From contig JAFTIH010000030.1 in assembly GCA_017456985.1 (NCBI GenBank), positions 1 through 50,358 of the forward strand: DNA of 50,358 bases, written 5' to 3'. Both the position numbers and the translations under genes were made by a program. This DNA comes from Clostridia bacterium (GTDB lineage: Bacteria > Bacillota > Clostridia > Oscillospirales > CAG-272). Positions 1-8,121 of this stretch are shown in pieces (the stretch's first letter is position 1; every line of letters starts with the position of its first letter). The notes below the pieces were generated by a model, which made no database searches, was not told the DNA's origin, and worked only from the letters and a program-made list of their open reading frames with translations.

Positions 1-80
1 AGTTCAAATCCTTTCAGTATCGGAAAATACCCATTTTTCATCTACAAAATCGAACTAAAAAATTTCGCCCGAAAAAAGCA

Positions 81-108
81 AAAAAGCCTTGAAAAATCAA
101 GGCTTTTT
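81..108. terminator. Bidirectional intrinsic terminator
   Basis: An 11-bp stem, AAAAAGCCTTG paired with CAAGGCTTTTT around a 6-nt loop, has A/T tracts on both sides. It lies just downstream of the minus-strand tRNA-Arg gene and would also stop plus-strand transcription entering from the left edge. Confidence 0.85.
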
Positions 109-137
109 GCGGCGATATCTTTTTTATCGCCCTTTTA

Positions 138-214
138 TGGCCTACCCGAAAGGATTTGAACCTTCGACCTTCAGAGTCGGAGTCTGACGCGCTATCCAGC
201 TGTGCCACGGGTAG
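138..214 (-). tRNA. tRNA-Arg (anticodon CCG)
   Basis: On the minus strand the 77-nt sequence folds into a standard cloverleaf. The acceptor CTACCCG pairs with CGGGTAG, the anticodon stem TCAGA pairs with TCTGA around the loop CTCCGAC (anticodon CCG, reading CGG), and the T loop is TTCAAAT. The terminal CCA is encoded. It has its own promoter and terminator, so it is a monocistronic tRNA unit. Confidence 0.95.
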
Positions 215-240
215 ATAGGGGCGTTTTGCCGCTGCATCAT

Positions 241-269
241 ATTGTAACACAAAAAACGCGTTTTGTAAA
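241..269 (-). promoter_or_regulatory. Sigma-A promoter of tRNA-Arg(CCG)
   Basis: On the minus strand TTTACA and TACAAT are separated by exactly 17 nt and end about 27 nt before the tRNA 5' end. Confidence 0.75.
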
Positions 270-275
270 CCCCAT

Positions 276-1109
276 TTAGAAATCTTCTTCCAAAATTTTT
301 ACGTTGCGCTCCACCGTAGCCCGACCTCGCCAGGCAAAGGCACGACGGGAAAAGGCTTCCTCGTCGAGCGCGTCGAGCGTTTTGCTATCAAGCCGCGTGA
401 TGAGGTTTTCCTTAAAGTAGGGAATCGTCGTCCTCGCCGTACCGCGCGCAAGCGCGCCCTTCGTATAGGGACACACCTTTTGGCACTCGTCGCACCCCCA
501 CGCCGTTCCCACGCGGCGCATCAGCGCCTTTTCTTCGGGGGATAATTCTCCCTTTTTCTGCGTGATGGCGGAAAGACACTCCGCACTCTCGCCGCGCAAA
601 ACCCCCGTCGGGCAAGCGCGAAGACAGGCGTCGCATCCCATGCACGCCGTTTCTGTGATCGCATCCACGGTGCCGAGCATCTCTACGGGCAAGTCCGAAA
701 GAAACTCTCCGATAAACTGATACGAGCCGTACTCCTTGGAAAGAAGCAAACGGTTCTTGCCAAACACGCCAAGCCCCGCCTTCACCGCCGCATCCCGCTC
801 GTCGATGGGGGAGTGGTCGGCAAAGCCGAGAAAGGTCGCCGCAGGGTATAACGCCCCAAGTGCGGCGTTCAGCCGCTCGTAAAGTCCTTTGGCAAAATAG
901 TGGTAATCCTCTGCCGTGGCATACGCCGAAAAGTTTTCGGGCTCCCGGGAGAAGTAGGGAATTAAAAACACGATCACGCTTTGCGGCACGAAGCCCTCGA
1001 CCCTCGTATAGAGCCGCGCCATCGTTACGCGGCAATTTTCAAACGGAAGCACCGCCGCGCGCTCGATCCCCTCGCGCGCGAAAAGCTCTTGTAGCCCTTG
1101 CTGTAACAT
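276..1109 (-). CDS. QueG-like epoxyqueuosine reductase family Fe-S protein (short form)
   Basis: This 277-residue protein resembles epoxyqueuosine reductase QueG, the cobalamin and Fe-S enzyme of the last step of tRNA queuosine synthesis. The family's ADHSPIDER segment (residues 97-105), AGLGVFGKN (111-119) and two ferredoxin-like cysteine sets are visible: C156, C159, C162, C166 and C206, C209, C213, with C178 as a likely eighth ligand. Typical QueG proteins exceed 350 residues and carry a C-terminal HEAT-like region; this one stops soon after the second cluster. It could therefore be a shortened QueG or a paralogue with another substrate. It stands alone on the minus strand with no queuosine genes in view. 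Family assignment is firm, exact reaction less so. Confidence 0.8.
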   Translation of the reverse strand: MLQQGLQELFAREGIERAAVLPFENCRVTMARLYTRVEGFVPQSVIVFLIPYFSREPENFSAYATAEDYHYFAKGLYERLNAALGALYPAATFLGFADHSPIDERDAAVKAGLGVFGKNRLLLSKEYGSYQFIGEFLSDLPVEMLGTVDAITETACMGCDACLRACPTGVLRGESAECLSAITQKKGELSPEEKALMRRVGTAWGCDECQKVCPYTKGALARGTARTTIPYFKENLITRLDSKTLDALDEEAFSRRAFAWRGRATVERNVKILEEDF

Positions 1110-1191
1110 ATCCGCCCTCCCTCTTGCTTGCTGTTTTCTCCATTATACTGCAAAAAGCACAAAAAGGCAAGGGCTCCTTTCGACTTTATTC

Positions 1192-1220
1192 TTGACTTCA
1201 AGCGGAAAGTGTGCTATACT
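1192..1220 (+). promoter_or_regulatory. Sigma-A promoter
   Basis: TTGACT and TATACT are separated by 17 nt, 33 nt upstream of the ATG at 1254. This also argues against longer upstream starts for the following gene. Confidence 0.85.
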
Positions 1221-1253
1221 GTCATAGAAAATAAAACGAGAGAGGAAAAGTCT

Positions 1254-2693
1254 ATGAAGCTTTGCCTTTTGTGCGACTTGCATCTTCCCTTTGATCGGCG
1301 TGCGCCGCAATACCGTGTGTTAGAATGGGCGATCGCAGACGTAAAAAAACAAAACCCCGACGCCATCCTTTTTGCAGGGGACGCGGCGGCAGACGGAAGC
1401 CTTGAAAGCTATCGCTTTTTTCTTGCACAAATGCGCGCGCTCGGGCTCCCCTTTTTCTATATCCCGGGCAATTCCGATTTGCGTGACGTGCGCTCGCGTG
1501 ACGCGATTTTTGCCGATGCCTCGCCCATCGTCAGCGCGCTGGGCGCCATCCGCATTTTTGCCTTGAATGACGCCGACGGTACGTTCTCGGACGAGGCCCT
1601 TGCTGCCCTTGAAGGCGCCCGTGCGGGGGACGTCGTTTTTATGCACCATCCCACCGCCTGCCATCCCAAAGAAATACAGGTGCGCTTTGCCGAATGGAAG
1701 GCGCGCCATAGCGGGGTTCGCGTTTTTTACGCGCACGAGCACTTCTTTGCCGAGGACGGAGATTTTGCCTCCTTGCCCGCGCTTGACCCCGATAAATGTA
1801 TCGGGGAGGAGCCCGCGCTTCTTTACTACGATACCGAAACGGGAAGCTGCACGCGAACCCACTTTTCTTGCCCCTTGCCCGAGGATTTTTTCGCGCATCT
1901 CGGCATCAGTGCCTACCGTCCTCTCTCCCAAATTCCCTTTGCGGCATCCCGTGGGCTTTGCCATCTTGAGCTTCGCCCGAATGTGCGAGAGTTGCCCGAA
2001 AAGGAGCTTTTTGCGCTCGTGTCTTCCTTCCGTGAACAGGGCGGGAAAACGCTTTCCGTGCATCTGCCCGACGTTTTCTGCCAAAACGGTGAGGTCGCGC
2101 TCGGTGACGGCTACGAGGCGCTCGTAGCACTCGGCGTGCGGCTCGGTGCCTCGCGCTTTATCCAGCACGTGCCTCAGGTGTCAGTCGGAACGGTTCGTGA
2201 GAATGCGAGCGTCCTTGACGAAATTGCCCTGCGCATTGCCGACGCACTATCCGTCGTCCCTTACGCGTGTACCGTCGCCGTCGAGAATATGCATATGACG
2301 GCAGGGGAAACGGTAGACTGCCGCCGTTTCGGCTACACCCCCGAGGAAACGCTTGCCTTTATGCGCGCCGTCGCGGCAAAGACGAAGCATAAGGTGGGCA
2401 TCAACCTCGACGTCGGACACGCGCGCAACAACGCGCCCTTCAGTCAAAAATATCAGATCGGCACCTGGTTTTCGATGCTTGGCGAGCATATCGTTTCCTA
2501 TCATCTGCACCAGGTCACGCGCGAGGGCGCACACTTTGAAAACCACACCGCCTTCTCCTCGCTTTACGGGGAGCTCATCAGCCTCGCCTCCTTCTTTTGC
2601 TCGTGGGCGGACGGCACGCTTCCGCGCGTCCCCTGCATTCTCGAAATGCGCCCTGAGGACGCCTACGCGACGACGCTTGACACCTTTTCATAA
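1254..2693 (+). CDS. Metallophosphoesterase fused to a xylose-isomerase-like TIM barrel
   Basis: This 479-residue protein appears to have two enzyme domains. Residues 1 to about 210 look like a calcineurin-type metallophosphoesterase, with metal-binding motifs CDLHLP near the N terminus, FAGDAAADG, IPGNSD, VFMHHPT and YAHEHF. Residues from about 225 to the end resemble the AP endonuclease 2 / sugar-phosphate isomerase TIM barrel, with AVENMHM, INLDVGHARN, SYHLHQV and a final CILEMRPED strand carrying candidate metal ligands. The ATG at 1254 is chosen because it follows a GAGAGGAAAAG ribosome site and a promoter; the frame runs further upstream but through the promoter. It is flanked by a promoter and a terminator, so it is monocistronic. 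Substrate unknown; phosphodiester or sugar-phosphate hydrolysis is inferred from the domains only. Confidence 0.78.
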   Translation: MKLCLLCDLHLPFDRRAPQYRVLEWAIADVKKQNPDAILFAGDAAADGSLESYRFFLAQMRALGLPFFYIPGNSDLRDVRSRDAIFADASPIVSALGAIRIFALNDADGTFSDEALAALEGARAGDVVFMHHPTACHPKEIQVRFAEWKARHSGVRVFYAHEHFFAEDGDFASLPALDPDKCIGEEPALLYYDTETGSCTRTHFSCPLPEDFFAHLGISAYRPLSQIPFAASRGLCHLELRPNVRELPEKELFALVSSFREQGGKTLSVHLPDVFCQNGEVALGDGYEALVALGVRLGASRFIQHVPQVSVGTVRENASVLDEIALRIADALSVVPYACTVAVENMHMTAGETVDCRRFGYTPEETLAFMRAVAAKTKHKVGINLDVGHARNNAPFSQKYQIGTWFSMLGEHIVSYHLHQVTREGAHFENHTAFSSLYGELISLASFFCSWADGTLPRVPCILEMRPEDAYATTLDTFS

Positions 2694-2700
2694 CCCCCGA

Positions 2701-2728
2701 AAACGGACCCCTGGGTCCGTTTTTCCTT
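2701..2728 (+). terminator. Intrinsic terminator
   Basis: AAACGGAC pairs with GTCCGTTT around a 6-nt loop, followed by TTTCCTTTT. It starts 8 nt after the stop codon of the phosphoesterase fusion. Confidence 0.85.
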
Positions 2729-2753
2729 TTAGAAAACTTTTCGGCGGAAAACC

Positions 2754-2782
2754 TTGCATTTCTCTGCACATTGTGCTATAAT
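2754..2782 (+). promoter_or_regulatory. Sigma-A promoter of the plsY-tsaEB operon
   Basis: TTGCAT and TATAAT are spaced by 17 nt, 39 nt before the plsY start codon. No other promoter is evident until rpiB, so it probably drives all four genes. Confidence 0.85.
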
Positions 2783-2821
2783 TACACTGTAAAATTATGA
2801 AATTTAGAGGGGAAACTCTTT

Positions 2822-3589
2822 ATGCAAAACGGAATTTTATCTTCGCTTTCTTACCCCACGCCCGCGCTTGCGATCCTCGTCCCCGTCCTGATCGCGCTCG
2901 TCGTTCCGTATCTTCTCGGCAGCTTAAACACCGCCGTGGTCGTCTCGCGCCTGCTGTACGGCGAGGACGTCCGTCAGAAGGGAAGCGGAAACGCGGGACT
3001 TACCAATATGCTCCGCGTCTATGGCAAAAAAGCCGCCCTTTGGGTGCTTCTCGGCGACGTGCTGAAAATGGTGCTTTCGCTGCTCTTTACGGGACTTTTT
3101 CTCGGCTTTCAGTACGGACCCTACGCCTTCTCGCTCAACCCCTTCCTCTACCTTGCGGGAGTCGCGTGCATCCTCGGCCATATTTTCCCCGTCTATTTCC
3201 GCTTTAAGGGCGGTAAGGGCGTGCTTTGCACCGCGGCGATGGTGCTCGTGCTCTCGCCCTTCGTCTTCCTCTTTGAAATCCTCATTTTCATCCTGCTTTT
3301 GGTCGTGACGCACTACGTTTCGCTTTCTTCCATCGTGGTGGGGCTCGCCTACCCCTTAATGCTTAACCGCATTATGGCGCTGTTCGGTTACCCCGTAACG
3401 GACGGAATGATCCTGCTCCTCTCCGTTTTGGTGGGGCTTCTTATTCTGTATTGCCACCGCTCGAACATCGTGCGCCTCAAGGAGCGCCGCGAGAACCGCT
3501 TCTATTTTTCGAGCGCCAAGCGTGCGGCAGAGAAGGAGCGCCGCGCCCGTGAGGACGCCGAGCTCAAAAAGGCAGGTCGCCGCAAATGA
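2822..3589 (+). CDS. plsY: Acyl-phosphate:glycerol-3-phosphate acyltransferase PlsY
   Basis: PlsY is an integral membrane enzyme that transfers the acyl group of acyl-phosphate to glycerol 3-phosphate, the first committed step of phospholipid synthesis in Gram-positive bacteria. The family motifs are present: LLGSLNTA (31-38), the glycine-rich KGSGNAGLTN (53-62) and HIFPVYFRFKGGKG (120-133). Several hydrophobic segments follow. At 255 residues it is about 50 longer than usual because of a charged C-terminal tail rich in Arg, Lys and Glu after residue 215. The start follows an AGAGGGGA site. Its stop overlaps the start of the next gene (ATGA), suggesting translational coupling. Confidence 0.93.
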   Translation: MQNGILSSLSYPTPALAILVPVLIALVVPYLLGSLNTAVVVSRLLYGEDVRQKGSGNAGLTNMLRVYGKKAALWVLLGDVLKMVLSLLFTGLFLGFQYGPYAFSLNPFLYLAGVACILGHIFPVYFRFKGGKGVLCTAAMVLVLSPFVFLFEILIFILLLVVTHYVSLSSIVVGLAYPLMLNRIMALFGYPVTDGMILLLSVLVGLLILYCHRSNIVRLKERRENRFYFSSAKRAAEKERRAREDAELKKAGRRK

Positions 3590-4794
3590 TGAGTGCGCTT
3601 CTTCACGAGCTGTGCGCTCTCGTTTTTGACAGCGCGACGGCGGGCGCCTTGCGCAAGCTCACGCTCTCCCGCCGCGAAGACGGCGCCACCACGCGCATTT
3701 ACGCCCGTCTTTGTACGCATAAGGGTGAGATCCTGTTCGCCACCGAGCGCCGCGAGGCGGACGGTAAGGTCTATCATAAAACCATCGCCTTCGAGGCGCT
3801 GGAAGAAGCGCTTCCCGCGCTTCTTTCCCCCTATATGCAGGTCAACCTCATCACCACCGTAGGGGACGTTGCGTACAAGCGAAGCGGCAAGGGCAAGGAA
3901 GCCCTGATCGGCGGCGACAAGCTCCGCCGCGCGCTCGCGCGTAGCGCGCCCGCCTTTTCGGACGTCGTGATCGACCCGCTCGATAACAAGAAAAACTATA
4001 TTCTTTCGGGGGACGAGAGCTTTCTCATCGCCCTTGGGATTTCGGACAAAAGCGGCAGAGTCCACGACAAAAAGCAGGCGAAATTCCGCCAGATCAACCG
4101 CTTTTTAGAGCATATCCGCGATATAGAAGGACATCTTCCCGCGGAGGGAAAGCTCCTCATTTACGACCTTTGCTGCGGCAAAAGCTATCTCTCCTTCGCA
4201 GTCTATCATTACTTTAAGAATATCCGAAGCCGCGACGTCGAGATGCTGGGTATGGACTTGAAAGAGGACTGTATGCGCTTTTGCGCCGCCACCGCCCGAG
4301 AGCTCGGCTTTGAGGGGATGACCTTCAAAACGGGCGACATCGGCACCCTTCCCCCCGATACGGCACCCCACCTCGTGCTTTCCTTGCACGCTTGCGACGT
4401 TGCGACGGACATCGTGCTGCACTTTGCCGCACGCGTCAGGGCGGGCGTCATCTTATCCACCCCCTGCTGTCAGCACGACCTGCTCGGGAAAATGCAGCTT
4501 TCCGCGTTTCGCTTCGTCACCGACTATCCCAAGCTCTCGGGCAAGCTCGCCGAAACGCTGACGGACGCCCTTCGCCTTGCGCGCCTTCGCGCCGAGGGGT
4601 ACGACACTACGGCACTCGAGCTGACCGACCCCGACGACACCCCGAAAAATACCCTCCTTCGCGCCGTCCGCCTTCCCGCCTTTGACGAAAAGAGCGAGCG
4701 CGCACAGCGCGCACGCGAGGAATACCGCGCCGCGCTTCGCCTCGTGCTTGGCACAGACGCCGAAGATTATCCCGATTTTGCGAGGAAAAAATGA
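3586..4794 (+). CDS. SAM-dependent methyltransferase (Methyltransf_32-like)
   Basis: This is a 402-residue cytoplasmic protein. The central Rossmann methyltransferase domain shows motif I as IYDLCCGKSYLS (192-203), a motif II acidic residue in LGMDLKED (221-228), SLHACDVATD (266-275) and a conserved CCQH (294-297). The pattern fits the Methyltransf_32 group, which includes proteins related to tRNA methyltransferase TRM13 and METTL25; the substrate is not known for bacterial members. Residues 1-185 form an unassigned N-terminal region. It overlaps plsY and tsaE by 4 bp each, so it is co-translated with the t6A genes, which hints at an RNA-related role (inference). A second ATG directly follows the first. 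Confidence 0.75.
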   Translation: MMSALLHELCALVFDSATAGALRKLTLSRREDGATTRIYARLCTHKGEILFATERREADGKVYHKTIAFEALEEALPALLSPYMQVNLITTVGDVAYKRSGKGKEALIGGDKLRRALARSAPAFSDVVIDPLDNKKNYILSGDESFLIALGISDKSGRVHDKKQAKFRQINRFLEHIRDIEGHLPAEGKLLIYDLCCGKSYLSFAVYHYFKNIRSRDVEMLGMDLKEDCMRFCAATARELGFEGMTFKTGDIGTLPPDTAPHLVLSLHACDVATDIVLHFAARVRAGVILSTPCCQHDLLGKMQLSAFRFVTDYPKLSGKLAETLTDALRLARLRAEGYDTTALELTDPDDTPKNTLLRAVRLPAFDEKSERAQRAREEYRAALRLVLGTDAEDYPDFARKK

Positions 4795-5231
4795 AAACGA
4801 AAACCATCATCTCTCACGGCGAAGCCGATACCGCACAGGCGGGCGCCGCGCTTGCGGAGCGCTTGCTTGCAGAGGGTAAGGCGCGCGTCTTTATCGCCCT
4901 TTACGGCGAGATGGGCGTAGGCAAGACCGCCTTCACGCGCGGCTTTTGCTCGGCGCTCGGTATCGCGGGCGTCCATAGCCCCACCTACACCGTCGTGAAC
5001 GAATATCTCTCGGGCAAGCATCCCGTCTTTCATTTTGATATGTACCGCATCACGGACGCGGACGACCTATATTCCATCGGCTACGACGACTATCTTTCAC
5101 GCGACGGCTTTGCCCTTTGTGAGTGGAGCGAAAACATCCGTGAGGAGATCCCCGCCGACGCCCTGTCCGTCACCATTGAGCGCACGGACGGTGAAAACGG
5201 TCGCCGCATCATCTTGGAGGAAACCGAATGA
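4791..5231 (+). CDS. tsaE: tRNA threonylcarbamoyladenosine biosynthesis ATPase TsaE
   Basis: TsaE is the small ATPase that works with TsaB and TsaD to place t6A at position 37 of ANN-decoding tRNAs. At 146 residues it has the normal length. The Walker A motif GEMGVGKT spans residues 39-46, followed by the family motif SPTYTVVNEY and the HFDMYR segment. It begins at an ATGA overlap with the methyltransferase and ends at an ATGA overlap with tsaB. TsaD is not in this window. Confidence 0.95.
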   Translation: MKTKTIISHGEADTAQAGAALAERLLAEGKARVFIALYGEMGVGKTAFTRGFCSALGIAGVHSPTYTVVNEYLSGKHPVFHFDMYRITDADDLYSIGYDDYLSRDGFALCEWSENIREEIPADALSVTIERTDGENGRRIILEETE

Positions 5232-5950
5232 ATCTTTTAGCCCTCGATACCACCGCCCGCGCCGCGAGTGCGGCGCTCTTTCGTGACGGCGTTTTGCTCG
5301 CCGAATTTTTTGCGGAGGGTGGCAGAACGCACAGCGAGATCATTCTGCCGATGGCAGAAAACGTCTGCGCGCGCGCCCATATCGCCCTCTCCAAGATCGA
5401 TTTTTACGCCGTGAGTGCGGGGCCCGGTTCCTTTACGGGCGTGCGCATCGGCGCCGCCACCGTCAAGGGACTTGCCTTTCGCACCGACGCCGCGCTTCGC
5501 AACTGCGTAGGCGTTTCCACCTTGGAAGCTATTGCCCGCTCGCTTGCTCCCTTAGACGGTATTTATGCCGCCGTGATGGACGCGCGGCGCGGCGAGGTCT
5601 ATAACGCGCTCTTTCGAATGAAGGACGGGGTGCTTACCCGCCTTTGCCCCGATCGCGCGATCTCGCTTACCGCATTAGGCGAAGAGCTTCTCACCCTTTA
5701 CCACGGGGAGAGCGTCCGCCTTGCGGGAGACGGCTACGAGGTCGCACGCGCATACCTCTCGGCGCTTCCGCTTGCGCTCCCCGAAACGCCCCTGCGCCTG
5801 CGTACGCAAAACGCGTCGGCGGTCGGACTTTGCGCGCTCGATGCGTTAGCACGGGACGAAGCCGTTACGGCGGACGCCCTAAAGCCCATCTATCTGCGCG
5901 TGCCGCAAGCAGAGCGGGATCTCCTCAAAAAACAGCAAAATAAAGAATAA
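5228..5950 (+). CDS. tsaB: tRNA threonylcarbamoyladenosine biosynthesis protein TsaB
   Basis: TsaB is the inactive ASKHA-fold partner of TsaD, needed for t6A formation. The N-terminal MNLLALDTTARAASAAL strand and the hallmark SAGPGSFTGVRIG (about residues 63-75) are present, and the length of 240 residues is typical. It overlaps tsaE by 4 bp, the common tsaE-tsaB arrangement in Firmicutes. It is followed after 27 bp by rpiB. Confidence 0.95.
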   Translation: MNLLALDTTARAASAALFRDGVLLAEFFAEGGRTHSEIILPMAENVCARAHIALSKIDFYAVSAGPGSFTGVRIGAATVKGLAFRTDAALRNCVGVSTLEAIARSLAPLDGIYAAVMDARRGEVYNALFRMKDGVLTRLCPDRAISLTALGEELLTLYHGESVRLAGDGYEVARAYLSALPLALPETPLRLRTQNASAVGLCALDALARDEAVTADALKPIYLRVPQAERDLLKKQQNKE

Positions 5951-5977
5951 AACTTACAGCAGAAAGGGAAACACGAT

Positions 5978-6442
5978 ATGAGAATGATTCACATTGGTGC
6001 AGACTCCGCAGGCTACCTCTATAAAGAGGAGTTGAAGATCTATCTGACCGAAAAAGGCTACACCGTCGTTGACGAGGGCGCAGACCACGGCAATTCGGGG
6101 ACCCACTATCCCGAATACGCGATGAAGGTCGCCGCCGCCGTACAGAAGGACCCCGAGGGTGTCTTCGGTATCCTCGTTTGCGGCACGGGCATCGGTATGA
6201 GTATGGTCGCCAATAAGTACGACGGCGTGCGCGCCGCCCTCTGCGGTGACACCTTCAGCGCCCGTATGACGCGCGAGCACAACAACGCAAACGTCCTTTG
6301 TATGGGTGCGCGTGTGATCGGTATGGGGCTTGCGAAGGATATCCTTGACGCCTTCCTCGGCGCCGAGTTCGAAGCAGGCGGCAGACACGAGATGCGTGTC
6401 GATATGATCGCCGACGCGGAAAAAGCAGGCAATCAAAACTAA
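5978..6442 (+). CDS. rpiB: Ribose-5-phosphate isomerase B (RpiB/LacAB family)
   Basis: RpiB interconverts ribose 5-phosphate and ribulose 5-phosphate in the pentose phosphate pathway. The 154-residue protein carries the HIGADSAGY start, DEGADHG, VCGTGIGMSMVANK with the catalytic-type cysteine, and the REHNNANVLCMGARVIG segment typical of the family. AGAAAGGGA precedes the ATG at 5978; another ATG two codons later is possible. The gene closes the plsY-tsaEB cluster and is followed by a strong terminator pair. The related LacA/LacB isomerases cannot be excluded, but a lone single subunit favours RpiB. Confidence 0.9.
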   Translation: MRMIHIGADSAGYLYKEELKIYLTEKGYTVVDEGADHGNSGTHYPEYAMKVAAAVQKDPEGVFGILVCGTGIGMSMVANKYDGVRAALCGDTFSARMTREHNNANVLCMGARVIGMGLAKDILDAFLGAEFEAGGRHEMRVDMIADAEKAGNQN

Positions 6443-6447
6443 AAGAA

Positions 6448-6507
6448 AAGCGGCACCTTGCAGGTGCCGCTTAAAAAAACTGCTTGTGGCTTGCCACAAG
6501 CAGTTTT
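6448..6507. terminator. Tandem terminators between convergent genes
   Basis: Two hairpins lie back to back. The first (6448-6472) pairs AAGCGGCACCT with AGGTGCCGCTT. The second (6476-6507) has a stem of about 13 bp and A/T tracts on both sides. They serve rpiB on the plus strand and purC on the minus strand. Confidence 0.9.
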
Positions 6508-6512
6508 TCTTT

Positions 6513-7196
6513 TTAGCGATTGAGAATCAGCTTGGTCAGCTCCACGGGAGGAACGATCACGCCGTCCTTGTAAACGCGCATATTGCCCGATGCGATCTCG
6601 TCGATGAGGATGACCTCGTCGCCGTTGTAACCGAACTCGAACTTGATATCCCAAAGGTCAAGACCGATGCTCTTTAAGTCGTCTGCAACGATCTTCGTGA
6701 TCTTCAAGGTCTGCTCCTTCATGCTGGCAAACATCTCCTCGGACATCACGCCGAGCGCCGCAAGACCCTCGCTCGTAACCAGCGGGTCGCCCTTCGCGTC
6801 GTTCTTGAAGGTGCATTCCACGTAACCGCCGGGCAGGGGAGTGCCGTCTGCAATGTATTCACCGTAGCGGCGGATAAAGCTACCCGTAGCCACGAGGCGG
6901 CAGATAACCTCAAGACCGTGACCGAACACCTTACCGGGAAGCACTTCCATCGTCGCTTCCTCGATGTTGGCGCTCACGTAGTGCGTCTTGATGCCCGCCT
7001 GCTTTAACAGCTCGAAATAATAGATCGAGGTCTTCAGATTTTCTCTGCCGATACCGTCGATCTTAAGGCCCACCGTGTTCTCGCCGGGATCGAACACGCC
7101 GTCCTTGCCCGTGCAATCGTCCTTAAACTTGAGAAGCACGTTGCCATTATCTAACTCATAAACGTCCTTGGTCTTGCCTTCATAAATCTTCTTCAT
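6513..7196 (-). CDS. purC: SAICAR synthetase PurC
   Basis: PurC joins CAIR and aspartate with ATP to give SAICAR in purine synthesis. The 227-residue protein starts with the family signature [14 protein letters not shown], and shows [12 protein letters not shown] and the [13 protein letters not shown] segment. The frame extends 23 codons further upstream, but the ATG at 7196 is preceded by AAAGGAGAG at normal spacing. It is the only purine gene here; no purine riboswitch was recognised in the roughly 50-nt leader. Confidence 0.96.
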   Translation of the reverse strand: MKKIYEGKTKDVYELDNGNVLLKFKDDCTGKDGVFDPGENTVGLKIDGIGRENLKTSIYYFELLKQAGIKTHYVSANIEEATMEVLPGKVFGHGLEVICRLVATGSFIRRYGEYIADGTPLPGGYVECTFKNDAKGDPLVTSEGLAALGVMSEEMFASMKEQTLKITKIVADDLKSIGLDLWDIKFEFGYNGDEVILIDEIASGNMRVYKDGVIVPPVELTKLILNR

Positions 7197-7243
7197 CGTG
7201 TATGCTCTCCTTTTTTCGCTGGTGCGAAAGATTTTACAGGGAT

Positions 7244-7272
7244 ATTGTAGCATAAAATTTTGCACTTGTACA
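7244..7272 (-). promoter_or_regulatory. Possible purC promoter
   Basis: On the minus strand TACAAT has a weak TGTACA match 17 nt upstream. The -10 is good, the -35 poor. Confidence 0.45.
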
Positions 7273-7309
7273 GTAGTTTTTTTAAAAAAATCGCAAAAAA
7301 CGGAAAAAA

Positions 7310-7807
7310 TCAGTCAAGAGCGTGGTGAAGTCGCTCCTCTGCTTCTCTTTGCGAGATGCCGAGCGCCAGTGAGATCTCCGCGCCCAGGTTGCGGCGCGCC
7401 GCCTCGTAGAAATTGCGCTCCGCGTCCGTCACACGCACGAGCTTTGCCTCGGCAAGATGGAGTCTTGCGCGGAAGGTGCGCATCACCTGTCCCCACGTGC
7501 TTGGCAGGGAAGACTTCATCGCACCGATGTACTGCTCGCGAAGCACCTTCGCGTTTCCACCCGTAAGCGTGGGAAGGGTGGGAAGGAGAGCAAAAAAAGC
7601 CTCACACTCCTCCTTCGTCATCACGTAGCGCATAAAAACGCGCTCGTTCGCGACGGGGTTGAGAATGGTCTGCTTCGGCTCTGTAAGCGTGGTAAGCACG
7701 TAGTATAAAACGCCTTTGGCGGCTTCGGGGGTCGGCTCTTCGCAAATCCTGTCAACGCGGCACACGCCGCACGAGCCGTAAAAAACGTAGTCGTTGACCT
7801 CAAACAT
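7310..7807 (-). CDS. CarD-like transcriptional regulator
   Basis: This 165-residue cytoplasmic protein begins with [18 protein letters not shown], matching the CarD/CdnL/TRCF RNA-polymerase interaction domain (MFxVGDxVxYxxxGVxxI). A helical C-terminal half with [15 protein letters not shown] and a helical tail follows, as in CarD. Such proteins bind the RNA polymerase beta subunit and affect initiation at many promoters. Two start codons are possible: GTG at 7810 and ATG at 7807. ATG is preferred because AAAGAGGAT sits at proper spacing. The leader is about 110 nt long and contains a CCACGCCGTGG-type palindrome. Target genes cannot be deduced. Confidence 0.85.
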   Translation of the reverse strand: MFEVNDYVFYGSCGVCRVDRICEEPTPEAAKGVLYYVLTTLTEPKQTILNPVANERVFMRYVMTKEECEAFFALLPTLPTLTGGNAKVLREQYIGAMKSSLPSTWGQVMRTFRARLHLAEAKLVRVTDAERNFYEAARRNLGAEISLALGISQREAEERLHHALD

Positions 7808-7922
7808 CACGTATCCTCTTTCTGTCGAATGAACGGAAAATCCGTAGAGCGGTAGAAAGCGATTCCACGCCGTGGGAGCGGGACGCTTGTCGGCTGAAGG
7901 AAAAAATTCCCTTTTCCCTTAT

Positions 7923-7950
7923 ATTATACCATTTTTTTGTAAAAAAACAA
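7923..7950 (-). promoter_or_regulatory. Promoter of the CarD-like gene
   Basis: On the minus strand a perfect TATAAT has TTGTTT 16 nt upstream. It would give a leader of about 110 nt. The 7808-8034 stretch otherwise holds only this leader and AT-rich sequence. Confidence 0.6.
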
Positions 7951-8034
7951 ATAGGCAAAATACACAAAAATGCTTTTTTTTCGCTCTTTTTTACGAAATG
8001 CGACCCCACCTTGCCGCGTCGCTGCAAAAGCATC

Positions 8035-8063
8035 TTGACAAACGCAACACGATTCTTTATAAT
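8035..8063 (+). promoter_or_regulatory. Consensus sigma-A promoter of the rlmD-type gene
   Basis: TTGACA and TATAAT match the consensus exactly, with 17 nt between them, 58 nt before the start codon. Confidence 0.92.
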
Positions 8064-8121
8064 GATATATTGAAGTAGTATGTAACGCGCGCACCGCGCG
8101 CGTGCGAGAGGAGCAAAGAGC

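Noticed and set aside
1..23. Possible 3' end of a plus-strand tRNA (TTCAAATCC then CAGTATCG)
   Set aside because: Only the edge is in the window, one T-stem pair would be mismatched, no CCA follows, and the match to the nearby tRNA-Arg T arm could explain it as a fragment. Sequence left of the window is needed.
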